Notes under the pieces: model-generated
What the model saw: the letters and a program-made list of their open reading frames with translations, nothing else
Databases searched by the model: none
What the model was told of the DNA's origin: nothing
Program-made: the position numbers and the translations under genes
Shown here: positions 1 to 5,746 of the stretch, one piece after another
Layout: each line of letters begins with the position of its first letter
How positions within the stretch are numbered: the stretch's first letter is position 1
Source of the DNA: Caldifarciminota bacterium
GTDB taxonomy: Bacteria; Hydrothermota; Hydrothermia; B15-G9; DRBW01
NCBI GenBank assembly: GCA_011042705.1
Contig: DRBW01000074.1
Location: forward strand, 1 to 15,068
Length of the DNA: 15,068 nt
Direction: 5' to 3'

Positions 1-126
1 GCCGGTGAGGTCGAGGTATTCCCTTCCCTCTTCGTCGACCACATGTGTGCCCGAAGCGTCCAGTGCCTTTATCGGGCGGCCTGCATGCATTAGCAGCGAT
101 ATGTTCCTGTGTTCGGGCCTTCTCAT
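1..126 (-). CDS. class-III PLP-dependent aminotransferase, N-terminal fragment
   Basis: Only the first 42 codons lie in the window; the gene runs off the left edge. Translation on the minus strand from the ATG at 126-124 begins MRRPEHRNISLLM and continues to GREYLDLTG. The segment THVVDEEGREYLDLTG (residues 27-42) looks like the N-terminal strand of fold-type I class-III aminotransferases (acetylornithine, ornithine, GABA and glutamate-semialdehyde types), which usually read 'G..v.D.dGr.YLDf.sG'. The PLP lysine and other catalytic residues are outside the window, so the substrate cannot be told. No strong Shine-Dalgarno precedes the ATG, but a good promoter on the same strand (155-183) would give a leader of about 22 nt, which supports this start. 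Confidence is good for the superfamily and low for any particular reaction. Confidence 0.72.
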   Translation of the reverse strand, partial: MRRPEHRNISLLMHAGRPIKALDASGTHVVDEEGREYLDLTG

Positions 127-154
127 AAGATAAGAACCGCTTTCACGGGTGCTT

Positions 155-183
155 ATTCTATTTCCAGCGGTGGAGCAGGTCAA
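155..183 (-). promoter_or_regulatory. sigma70-type promoter for the aminotransferase gene
   Basis: Read on the minus strand, TTGACC (178-183) and TAGAAT (155-160) are separated by exactly 17 bp. Transcription would start near 148, about 22 nt before the ATG at 126. Five of six bases match consensus in each box. This is inferred from sequence only. Confidence 0.6.
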
Positions 184-223
184 GCCTCTCGAGGGGAAAA
201 TGAAGTTTTTGGGCCGATTCGAG

Positions 224-251
224 ATTTACGGAGTGCGATTTTCGGAGTGTG
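224..251. repeat. 14-bp imperfect tandem repeat in the divergent promoter region
   Basis: ATTTACGGAGTGCG (224-237) is followed directly by ATTTTCGGAGTGTG (238-251), 12 of 14 bases identical. It lies between the minus-strand promoter (155-183) and the lptE gene, in the 205-nt gap 127-331, where I see no gene. Such a pair could be a regulator site or a chance duplication. Confidence 0.45.
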
Positions 252-293
252 CTGGTAATGACGGTGGGCCGGGAGACAGGAGGCCCCTTGCTG

Positions 294-322
294 TTGACTT
301 TACCTCTTCCTTGGTTTACTTT
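294..322 (+). promoter_or_regulatory. possible promoter for lptE operon
   Basis: TTGACT (294-299) is followed after 17 bp by TACTTT (317-322), a poor -10 match. If used, transcription would start within a few bases of the lptE ATG at 332, giving an almost leaderless mRNA. The -35 is good and the -10 weak, so this is tentative. Confidence 0.35.
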
Positions 323-331
323 GTTATCCAC

Positions 332-814
332 ATGAGAAAGGTCGCTTTCGCCGTGACGGTTTTCTTCCTTCTCTCCTGTGTTTTCTCCTTCTCGGGATTT
401 TTCCCGAAGGAGTTGAGGAGGGTCGAGATACCCGTTTTCGAAAACAAGACACTTCGATACGGCCTCGAAGTTTATGTGACCGATGCCTTCATGGAAGCCG
501 TCGAGAAGGACGGAAGGCTCGAGGTTGCCCCGAAGGGAGAGGGAGCCCTCATCGTCGAGGGGACGATAACCGATTACAGCAGAGAGCCCTTCGAGTACGA
601 CAGCGAGGGGAACGTGAAGACCTACAAGGTCACAGTAAAGGCCGAGATAGGCTTTTACGATAAAAAAAGGGGAAAATATTACATGGAGAAAAGGACCTAT
701 AGCGGGTGGGGCACATACCGCGCTGACGGCGAGGACGAGGAAAGCGGCATAAAAAAGGCCGCCGAGGACCTCGCCGACGAGGCGTTGAGAAAGCTTTTCC
801 TCTCGTCCTTCTGA
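332..814 (+). CDS. lptE: LptE-like LPS-assembly lipoprotein
   Basis: Predicted outer-membrane lipoprotein of 160 aa. LptE plugs the LptD barrel and helps insert lipopolysaccharide into the outer leaflet. The start at 332 gives a classical signal peptide: MRK, a hydrophobic stretch to about residue 15, and a lipobox LLSC with the lipidated Cys at 16. The frame is open upstream to an ATG at 149, but that extension is low-complexity and would bury the signal peptide. The mature part shows the LptE pattern: IPVFENKTLRYGLE near residue 33, then EGALIVEGTITDYSREPFEYDSEG, an alternation of strands, and a C-terminal helix rich in E, D and A (AAEDLADEALRKL). No Shine-Dalgarno is seen before 332. The stop is 1 nt from the next ATG, so it probably heads the rlmD-rlmN operon. 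Family assignment is from motif pattern; sequence conservation in LptE is low. Confidence 0.8.
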   Translation: MRKVAFAVTVFFLLSCVFSFSGFFPKELRRVEIPVFENKTLRYGLEVYVTDAFMEAVEKDGRLEVAPKGEGALIVEGTITDYSREPFEYDSEGNVKTYKVTVKAEIGFYDKKRGKYYMEKRTYSGWGTYRADGEDEESGIKKAAEDLADEALRKLFLSSF

Positions 815-815
815 G

Positions 816-2159
816 ATGAAAGAATTCACCAGAGGCAAAAAAATACTCGTGGAGATCGAGGATTTCAGCGTTAAGGGCGATGGGCTCAGCAGAATCGGGG
901 AAAAGCCGATCGTCGTTCCTTACTCCGTTCCGGGCGACAGGTTGAAGGTGAGAATAACCGAGGTAAAGAAGACATACATCCTCGGGGAGATCGATGAGAT
1001 AATAAGCCCCTCAGAGCACAGGATAGCCCCTCGCTGCCCGCATTTTGGGGAATGTGGCGGCTGTCCCTGGCAGATGATCGACTACAGGGCACAGCTCGCC
1101 TTCAAGAGGGATGCCCTGGTCAAATTGCTCTCCGAGTTCATGGGCACGTCGCTTCCCCTCGGCGAGGTCAAGCGCATGGAAGAGCCCTGGTTTTTCAGGA
1201 ATAAGGCCCAGTATCCCCTCAAGAGGCTGGGAAGCGGAAAGGTCATAATGGGTTTTTACAGGAAGGGGACCAATCGCATAGTGGACCTGGAGGAATGTCC
1301 CGTCGAATACAGGATGCTCAACGCCCTTTTGAAACCCATAAAGGAACTTCTCAGCGCGGAGAAGATAACGGTGTTCGCAAGGGAGCGAAACTGGGGAAAA
1401 TTGCGATACGTGATAATGAGAGGCTCGGAGAGGCGGGGTGAGATACTGGTCGTTCTCGTGGCCAGGATGCAGGCCGTTTCGGTCAAGCTCGCCCGAAAAA
1501 TAGTCGAACTCGATCCCCTTCATATCGTCGGCGTGGTGGAAAACATAAATCCGTCTTACGGGAACGTCATACTCGGTCCTACTTTTAAGAAAATTCTGGG
1601 CTCAGAGTCCTACAAAGAAAAAATCCTGGGCAATACCTTCAGGGTGTCGGCCGGGTCTTTCTTTCAGACGAACGTGGTTCAGGCGGAAACCCTCCTCGGG
1701 GAGCTCAGGGAGAGGGCCGGTGAATCCAGGTATCTCCTGGATCTCTATTCCGGCGTCGGTCTCTTCGCCATCACTCTGGCCGACAGAGTCCAGCGGGTGA
1801 TCGGCGTGGAGGAAAATCCCTTCTCCTACTTCGATGCCCTTCATAACGCATACATAAACGATCAGGCCAATGTTGAATTCGTGCAGGGAAAGGCCGAGGG
1901 CGTTATCATGACGCTCGGAAAACCCGATGTGGTGGTCCTCGACCCCCCGAGAGCAGGCCTTCACGATGATGTGATAGCGGGACTGCATTATATGAAACCC
2001 GAGAGGATATTCTACGTCTCCTGTAACCCTCGATCTTTCGTTAAAGATGCTCTCAATCTGATAGGGATCGGCTATGAGCTCATTCACATCTCGCCCTACG
2101 ATTTCTTTCCACACACTCCTCACATCGAGGTACTCTCCGAGTTCAGGCTGAAGGTTTAG
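816..2159 (+). CDS. rlmD: 23S rRNA (uracil-5-)-methyltransferase, RlmD/RumA type
   Basis: SAM-dependent enzyme of 447 aa that makes 5-methyluridine in RNA, most likely in 23S rRNA. An N-terminal TRAM domain covers about residues 1-60. The iron-sulfur cysteines follow: C74, C80 and C83 in CPHFGECGGCPW, plus C161 (EECP), as in RumA. The central region carries FFQTN (282-286); the Rossmann SAM-binding motif LDLYSGVGLF spans 308-317, DPPRAG spans 376-381, and the catalytic nucleophile is C403 in SCNP. The C-terminal HIEVL with E438 supplies the proton-abstracting base. Length is typical. The ATG lies 1 nt after the lptE stop with no clear ribosome site, so translation is probably coupled. Which uridine is modified (U1939, U747 or another) cannot be read from sequence; RlmD is the closest name because of the complete Fe-S set and TRAM domain. 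Confidence 0.92.
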   Translation: MKEFTRGKKILVEIEDFSVKGDGLSRIGEKPIVVPYSVPGDRLKVRITEVKKTYILGEIDEIISPSEHRIAPRCPHFGECGGCPWQMIDYRAQLAFKRDALVKLLSEFMGTSLPLGEVKRMEEPWFFRNKAQYPLKRLGSGKVIMGFYRKGTNRIVDLEECPVEYRMLNALLKPIKELLSAEKITVFARERNWGKLRYVIMRGSERRGEILVVLVARMQAVSVKLARKIVELDPLHIVGVVENINPSYGNVILGPTFKKILGSESYKEKILGNTFRVSAGSFFQTNVVQAETLLGELRERAGESRYLLDLYSGVGLFAITLADRVQRVIGVEENPFSYFDALHNAYINDQANVEFVQGKAEGVIMTLGKPDVVVLDPPRAGLHDDVIAGLHYMKPERIFYVSCNPRSFVKDALNLIGIGYELIHISPYDFFPHTPHIEVLSEFRLKV

Positions 2160-2182
2160 CCTCCAGGCTTTATCATTTTGGG

Positions 2183-3205
2183 ATGATCCTTAATGAGTTC
2201 GACATAAAAGAGCTGGCGGGCTGGCTCAGGAAGTCGGGCGAGAGCCCATTCCGGGCGAGACAGATATTCAAGTGGCTCTGGCAGAAGGGGGAAAGTGACC
2301 CTTTCAGCTTTACTGACCTCCCCAAGGCGCTGAGGGAAAAGCTGGCGTCGGAGTTCGAGGTGGGGCAGCTCAAAGTCATCGAGGTCCTCCGTTCCAAAGA
2401 CGGAAGCATCAAGTTTCTGATGGAGCTGCCCGACGGCGAGAAGGTAGAGTCGGTGTTCATCCCGGAAGCGGACAGGAAGACGGTCTGCGTTTCGTCTCAG
2501 GTGGGATGTCCCCTGAGATGTGCCTTCTGTGCCACGGGACTTATGGGCTTCAGGAGGAACCTGAAAGCCTGGGAGATCGCCGGACAGGTCCTCGAGATCA
2601 GGAAATATCTCGGGCTCGAAAGGGTGACCAACGTGGTCTTCATGGGAATGGGAGAGCCCTTTCTGAACACCGAAGAGACCCTCAGGGCCGTCAGGATACT
2701 CAACGAGCCCTGGGGCCCCGGCATAGGAGCACGAAAGATAACCCTCTCCACGGTCGGAATCATCCCGGGGATAAGGAAACTTGTGAGCTTTGACCGGCAG
2801 GTAAAGCTCGCGATTTCCCTTCACACTGCCATTCAGGAGAAGAGGGAAAAGCTCGTTCCCATAGCCCGCCAGTACCCCGTCAGTGCTCTCAAGGAGGTTC
2901 TCGTCGATTATTACGAGAGGACTCGCCGTCGAATAACCATCGAGTATGTGCATCTCCCGGGGGTTAACGACACCGACGAGGACGTGGAGGCGCTCAGCGA
3001 ATTCCTTGATGGGATGAAGGCGAAGATAAACCTCATACCCTTCAACCCCCATCCGAAGCTTCCCTTCAGGCCGCCGACCGATGACGAGGTGAAGGCTTTT
3101 CTTGAAAAGCTATACAGATTGCCCCATGCCGTTACGCTCAGGAAATCGAAGGGAAGAGACGTGAGGGGTGCCTGTGGGCAGCTCGCCATCGAGAGAATTC
3201 AATAA
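2183..3205 (+). CDS. rlmN: dual-specificity 23S rRNA/tRNA adenine-C2 methyltransferase RlmN
   Basis: Radical SAM enzyme of 340 aa that methylates C2 of A2503 in 23S rRNA and, in several bacteria, A37 of some tRNAs. An N-terminal helical RNA-binding domain (residues 1-60, with FRARQIFKWLW) precedes the radical SAM barrel. The 4Fe-4S triad is C109, C113 and C116 in CPLRCAFC. The two mechanistic cysteines are present: C102 (VCVSSQ, equivalent to E. coli C118) and C331 in RGACGQL, which becomes the methyl-carrying Cys (E. coli C355). MGMGEP (154-159) and SLHTA (212-216) are further family marks. Cfr, the resistance paralogue, is an alternative, but the N-terminal domain and genome context favour RlmN. 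The ATG at 2183 lies 23 nt after rlmD, with only a weak ribosome site. The 3' end overlaps the following radical SAM gene. Confidence 0.95.
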   Translation: MILNEFDIKELAGWLRKSGESPFRARQIFKWLWQKGESDPFSFTDLPKALREKLASEFEVGQLKVIEVLRSKDGSIKFLMELPDGEKVESVFIPEADRKTVCVSSQVGCPLRCAFCATGLMGFRRNLKAWEIAGQVLEIRKYLGLERVTNVVFMGMGEPFLNTEETLRAVRILNEPWGPGIGARKITLSTVGIIPGIRKLVSFDRQVKLAISLHTAIQEKREKLVPIARQYPVSALKEVLVDYYERTRRRITIEYVHLPGVNDTDEDVEALSEFLDGMKAKINLIPFNPHPKLPFRPPTDDEVKAFLEKLYRLPHAVTLRKSKGRDVRGACGQLAIERIQ

Positions 3206-4076
3206 GCCTCCTGAAGGAAGTCTCATCAAGCTCTTTGATCCGTGGAAGAGCCCTCTCTGCACATGTCCTCTCAAGTATTCTTTAAATCCCTACACGGGCT
3301 GTGCCCACCGATGTCTTTACTGTTACATAACGTCTTACATCCCCGATGCCTTCAGGGCGAGGCCCAAAGCGAGGCTTTTAAGCCGCGTGGAAAGGGACCT
3401 GAGGAAAATAGACCTCAGGCTGCCTATTGCCATATCCAACAGCACTGATCCCTATCAACCCCTGGAGAGGGTGAGGGAGGACACGAGGTCCGTGTTGAGG
3501 GCCATAGGATCGGCAGGAGGCAAGGCCATCATCACCACCAAGTCGGACCTGGTTTTGAGGGACCTCGACCTCATCTCTGCGATGAAAGCAGCCGTTATGA
3601 TAACGATAACAGGGTTATCGGCAGAGCTGTCCCGGAAGATGGAACCGGGAGCCCCTCTTCCAGAGCGCAGACTGAATGCCCTTCGTGAACTCCGCAGGGC
3701 GGAGGTTCCCGTCGGAGTGAGGCTTGACCCCCTTATTCACGGCGTGAATACGGAGAGGGAGAGCCTTCTGAGGCTGCTCGACCGTCTGGCGGAGTGTTCC
3801 CTTCACGTTACTGCTTCCACCTACAAGCCGAGGGCAGACAACTGGAAGAGGATGAAGGCTGCCTTCGGCGACAGGCTCAGGGATCGCGATTACTCCGAGA
3901 AGGTGGGGAGGACCAGGTACCTGAGAAGGGAGATCAGGGAGGAGCTGCTGGGCTGGCTTAAGGAGGAGGTGGAGAAAAGGGGAATGACTTACGCTACCTG
4001 TAGGGAGGGCCTTCCCGAACTCCAGAGCGCCGGGAGCTGCGATGGAACCCACCTCATCCCCCTTGACAAGGATTAA
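3174..4076 (+). CDS. SPL-like radical SAM protein (DNA repair photolyase family, COG1533)
   Basis: Predicted radical SAM protein of 300 aa related to spore photoproduct lyase but shorter. NPYTGCAHRCLYCY near residues 39-52 carries the CX3CX2C cluster triad (C43, C47, C50). Two more cysteines sit just before it (CTC), and a C-terminal block contains CREG (C276) and SCDGTHLIP (C289), a pattern I associate with prokaryotic COG1533 members. The substrate is unknown. Nothing else in the window suggests sporulation, so it should not be called a true SPL. Two GTG codons could start it: 3168, and 3174, which has GAGGG six bases upstream and is preferred. Either way it overlaps the end of rlmN by about 30-40 nt, implying coupled translation in the lptE-rlmD-rlmN operon. 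The stop lies inside the next promoter region. Confidence 0.82.
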   Translation: MGSSPSREFNKPPEGSLIKLFDPWKSPLCTCPLKYSLNPYTGCAHRCLYCYITSYIPDAFRARPKARLLSRVERDLRKIDLRLPIAISNSTDPYQPLERVREDTRSVLRAIGSAGGKAIITTKSDLVLRDLDLISAMKAAVMITITGLSAELSRKMEPGAPLPERRLNALRELRRAEVPVGVRLDPLIHGVNTERESLLRLLDRLAECSLHVTASTYKPRADNWKRMKAAFGDRLRDRDYSEKVGRTRYLRREIREELLGWLKEEVEKRGMTYATCREGLPELQSAGSCDGTHLIPLDKD

Positions 4077-4091
4077 AAAATCTGTTATATA
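4063..4091 (+). promoter_or_regulatory. promoter of hsp20
   Basis: TTGACA (4063-4068) matches the -35 consensus exactly and begins inside the last codons of the upstream gene. After 17 bp comes TATATA (4086-4091); the surrounding TTATATATATT offers other -10 registers. The start would fall near 4098, about 30 nt before the ATG. No CIRCE-type inverted repeat (TTAGCACTC/GAGTGCTAA) is present, so HrcA control is not supported. Confidence 0.6.
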
Positions 4092-4112
4092 TATTGTCAG
4101 AAAATCTCAGTG

Positions 4113-4123
4113 AAAGGAGGTGA
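4113..4123 (+). promoter_or_regulatory. extended Shine-Dalgarno of hsp20
   Basis: AAAGGAGGTGA is complementary to the usual 3' end of 16S rRNA over all 11 bases. It fixes the hsp20 start at the ATG at 4129 and rules out the in-frame GTG at 4120, which lies within it. Confidence 0.85.
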
Positions 4124-4128
4124 GGACG

Positions 4129-4578
4129 ATGGCGATGGACATCATGAGGCGGGATCCTTTCAAGGAGTTGACAACTCTCAGGGAGGAAATTGACAGGATA
4201 TTCGATTCCTTCTTCGGCAGGGTCCCGGCCGTTGCCGAGAGGGAGGTGGCCTGGCTTCCCGCGCTGAACTTAGAGGAGACTGACGACGAGTTCATAGTGA
4301 AGGTGGAGCTTCCCGGGCTGAAAAAGGAGGACGTGAAGATCCACCTGACCGACGACAGCCTCACCATCTCCGGCGAGAGGAAAATGGAGAAGGAGGAAAA
4401 GGGCAAGACCTATCACAGGGTTGAGATGGCTTACGGCAGGTTCCAGAGGACCATAACTTTCCCGTCGGAGGTGGAACCCGATAAGGCCAGGGCCACCTAT
4501 AAGGACGGGATCCTGACCATAACCGTTCCCAAATCGGAGAAGGCCAAACCCAAGGAAATCGAGATCGAGATCAAGTGA
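4129..4578 (+). CDS. small heat-shock protein, Hsp20/alpha-crystallin family
   Basis: ATP-independent chaperone of 149 aa that binds unfolding proteins in the cytoplasm and forms oligomers. The N-terminal arm (MAMDIMRRDPFKELTTLREE) resembles that of bacterial Hsp20s. The alpha-crystallin domain runs from about residue 43 to 136 with ELPGLKKEDVKI (60-71), SLTISGER (77-84), the FQRTITFP strand (105-112) and GILTITVPK (127-135). A C-terminal tail with I-x-I spacing (IEIEI, 144-148) is the dimer-docking motif. Length is normal. The gene is monocistronic: its own promoter overlaps the preceding gene and a strong terminator follows 13 nt after the stop. Expression is probably high given the perfect ribosome site. 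It could equally be named hspA or ibpA; I assign no symbol. Confidence 0.95.
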   Translation: MAMDIMRRDPFKELTTLREEIDRIFDSFFGRVPAVAEREVAWLPALNLEETDDEFIVKVELPGLKKEDVKIHLTDDSLTISGERKMEKEEKGKTYHRVEMAYGRFQRTITFPSEVEPDKARATYKDGILTITVPKSEKAKPKEIEIEIK

Positions 4579-4591
4579 TCCCGCGGGCTTT

Positions 4592-4626
4592 AAGGGCGGG
4601 GGGCGTTAAACGCCCCCCGCCCTTTT
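4592..4626 (+). terminator. Rho-independent terminator after hsp20
   Basis: A perfect 14-bp stem (4592-4605 with 4611-4624), almost all G-C, closes a TTAAA loop and is followed by a short T run (4623-4626). It lies 13 nt after the hsp20 stop. The T tract is short for so strong a stem, and its last bases are shared with a TTGACA at 4625. Confidence 0.9.
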
Positions 4627-4652
4627 GACATAACGAATATGTTAGATAAAGT
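4625..4652 (+). promoter_or_regulatory. possible upstream promoter on the terminator T run
   Basis: TTGACA (4625-4630) uses the last two T bases of the hsp20 terminator. TAAAGT (4647-4652) follows at 16 bp. If active, it would transcribe the hairpin-rich 4660-4837 segment as a long leader of the M23 operon or as a small RNA. The exact -35 is the main evidence; the -10 is moderate. Confidence 0.35.
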
Positions 4653-4658
4653 ATCATT

Positions 4659-4781
4659 GAGGTTCCGTCCTCTGGCTTCAGTGTTAGCGTCTTTCCCGGC
4701 AAAAACCTTTTTCACGGGGTCTCGCCTCCCGGAGTATTTTCTCCGGATACCGCTTTTTAGATCTGTGGGTAGTTTTCCACA
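4659..4781 (+). other. hairpin-rich intergenic segment
   Basis: No gene with a convincing start or family match is seen between the hsp20 terminator and the M23 promoter. Instead there are four small inverted repeats in a row: GAGG/CCTC (4659-4672); CCCG-gc-AAAAA/TTTTT-ca-CGGG (4695-4718); CCGGAG-tatttt-CTCCGG (4729-4746), followed shortly by a run of five T; and TGTGG/CCACA (4764-4781). It may be a structured leader, a small RNA, or decayed sequence. A 69-aa plus-strand frame and a 78-aa minus-strand frame cross it, but neither resembles a known protein. Confidence 0.3.
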
Positions 4782-4783
4782 TC

Positions 4784-4796
4784 CTGTCGTTGACAG
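4784..4796. promoter_or_regulatory. inverted repeat over the M23 operon -35 box
   Basis: CTGTCGTTGACAG is a 5-3-5 perfect inverted repeat that covers the TTGACA at 4790-4795. Its position would suit a repressor that blocks the promoter, but arms of this length also arise by chance. Confidence 0.3.
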
Positions 4797-4818
4797 TGCA
4801 GGCTCTTCTTCATATAAT
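4790..4818 (+). promoter_or_regulatory. consensus sigma70 promoter of the M23-barrel operon
   Basis: TTGACA (4790-4795), a 17-bp spacer and TATAAT (4813-4818) match consensus at all 12 positions. The start would be near 4825, leaving a leader of about 13 nt before the ATG at 4838, with the ribosome site at its very 5' end. Confidence 0.85.
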
Positions 4819-4837
4819 AAATCCAAAGAGAGGAAAG

Positions 4838-5746
4838 ATGGGGTCTGAGCGTTATATTATTTTCAAGATATTTCCTGGTGCGGGCGGAAAAGTGAGAGAG
4901 TTTAGAGTGTCGAAAACTGCACTGAAGCTCGGCGGCCTGTTTTTGCTTCTGGCCGTATTTCTCGGAACCTATCTCGGAATAGCTCTCTACAGGGCTGGCT
5001 CCGAGAGGATAAAATTCGTCGAGCTTCAGAAGGAAAATTACAGGCTGAAAAACGAGCTTGAGCTCATCGAGGCCGAGCTCGCCGCACTGAAGGATACTCT
5101 GGAAAATCTCGGGCAGCTCAGTGCGGCGCTAAACACGATGGTTGGGCTCGAGGCTCCGCCTCCCGAGTTCAAAACGATGGGTGTTGGCGGTTATCTCGAG
5201 AAGAGGGACGGCAGCCTTGAGGCGAAGCTCGATTACGTTCACCTGGAGATTGACAGGCTTCTGGGGCTCTCGCGGTTCGAAAGGGAGAACTTCGATCAGC
5301 TTCAGAAGAAACTTCTCTCAAGCCGAAAGAGACTCCAGCATACTCCATCCATAATGCCCACCACGGGCTACTTCACCTCAGGTTTCGGCTATAGAAGGGA
5401 TCCTTTTACGGGCAGGATCAAGTTTCACCGGGGCATAGACCTCTCTGCTCCCGTGGGTACTCCGGTTATAGCCCCGGCCGATGGTGTCGTCAGAAAGGTC
5501 GGGAGGGATAGGGGATTTGGGCTTTACATGGTGATAGATCACGGATATGGAATTCAGACCTATTACGCCCACCTTCATAAGGTCGCGGTTCGCCCCGGAA
5601 GGAGGGTCAAAAGGGGCCAGATAATTGCCTATGTGGGCAATACGGGGCGATCCACGGGACCCCACCTCCACTACGAGGTGAGGGTAAACGGAAGGGCAGT
5701 GAATCCCTTTAAATACATCATCCCCAGAGAAGCCTATTATGATTAA
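4838..5746 (+). CDS. membrane-anchored M23 family metallopeptidase (murein hydrolase or regulator)
   Basis: Predicted inner-membrane protein of 302 aa with a periplasmic LytM/M23 domain. A short cytoplasmic N-terminus precedes one membrane segment (about residues 31-51), a coiled coil (about 57-100, KENYRLKNELELIEAELAALK is its core) and a linker. The peptidase domain runs from about 173 to 295. Zinc ligands of the family are visible: H197 and D201 in HRGID, and H278 in PHLH, with H276 as catalytic partner; HLH at 245-247 is also present. Because all ligands are kept, it is probably an active cell-wall endopeptidase, not a degenerate EnvC-like activator. The ATG at 4838 follows GAGAGG and a consensus promoter; the frame is open upstream to a TTG at 4790, but that codon is the -35 box. 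Its last 8 nt overlap the next gene. Confidence 0.93.
   Translation: MGSERYIIFKIFPGAGGKVREFRVSKTALKLGGLFLLLAVFLGTYLGIALYRAGSERIKFVELQKENYRLKNELELIEAELAALKDTLENLGQLSAALNTMVGLEAPPPEFKTMGVGGYLEKRDGSLEAKLDYVHLEIDRLLGLSRFERENFDQLQKKLLSSRKRLQHTPSIMPTTGYFTSGFGYRRDPFTGRIKFHRGIDLSAPVGTPVIAPADGVVRKVGRDRGFGLYMVIDHGYGIQTYYAHLHKVAVRPGRRVKRGQIIAYVGNTGRSTGPHLHYEVRVNGRAVNPFKYIIPREAYYD

Noticed and set aside
265..287. GGGCC/GGCCC inverted repeat upstream of lptE
   Set aside because: Five-base arms with an 11-nt loop and no T run; expected by chance in G-C-rich sequence.
149..331. N-terminal extension of lptE to the ATG at 149
   Set aside because: It would place 61 residues of low-similarity sequence before a complete lipoprotein signal peptide and would cross the divergent promoter region.
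2156..3052. Long minus-strand open frame (298 codons) opposite rlmN
   Set aside because: Lies antisense to a fully conserved gene; its translation shows no domain and is rich in shadow composition. Similar long antisense frames at 5718-6602, 7281-7913 and 12527-13294 are rejected for the same reason.
4120..4128. GTG start for hsp20 at 4120
   Set aside because: The codon is part of the perfect Shine-Dalgarno that serves the ATG at 4129.
4790..4837. TTG at 4790 as the M23 start
   Set aside because: It is the -35 box of a promoter matching consensus at all positions; the ATG at 4838 has a ribosome site.
4590..4848. Minus-strand frame 4590-4826 and plus-strand frame 4639-4848 in the intergenic gap
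   Set aside because: The first runs into the hsp20 terminator, the second overlaps the M23 start and its promoter; neither has a ribosome site or a recognisable sequence.
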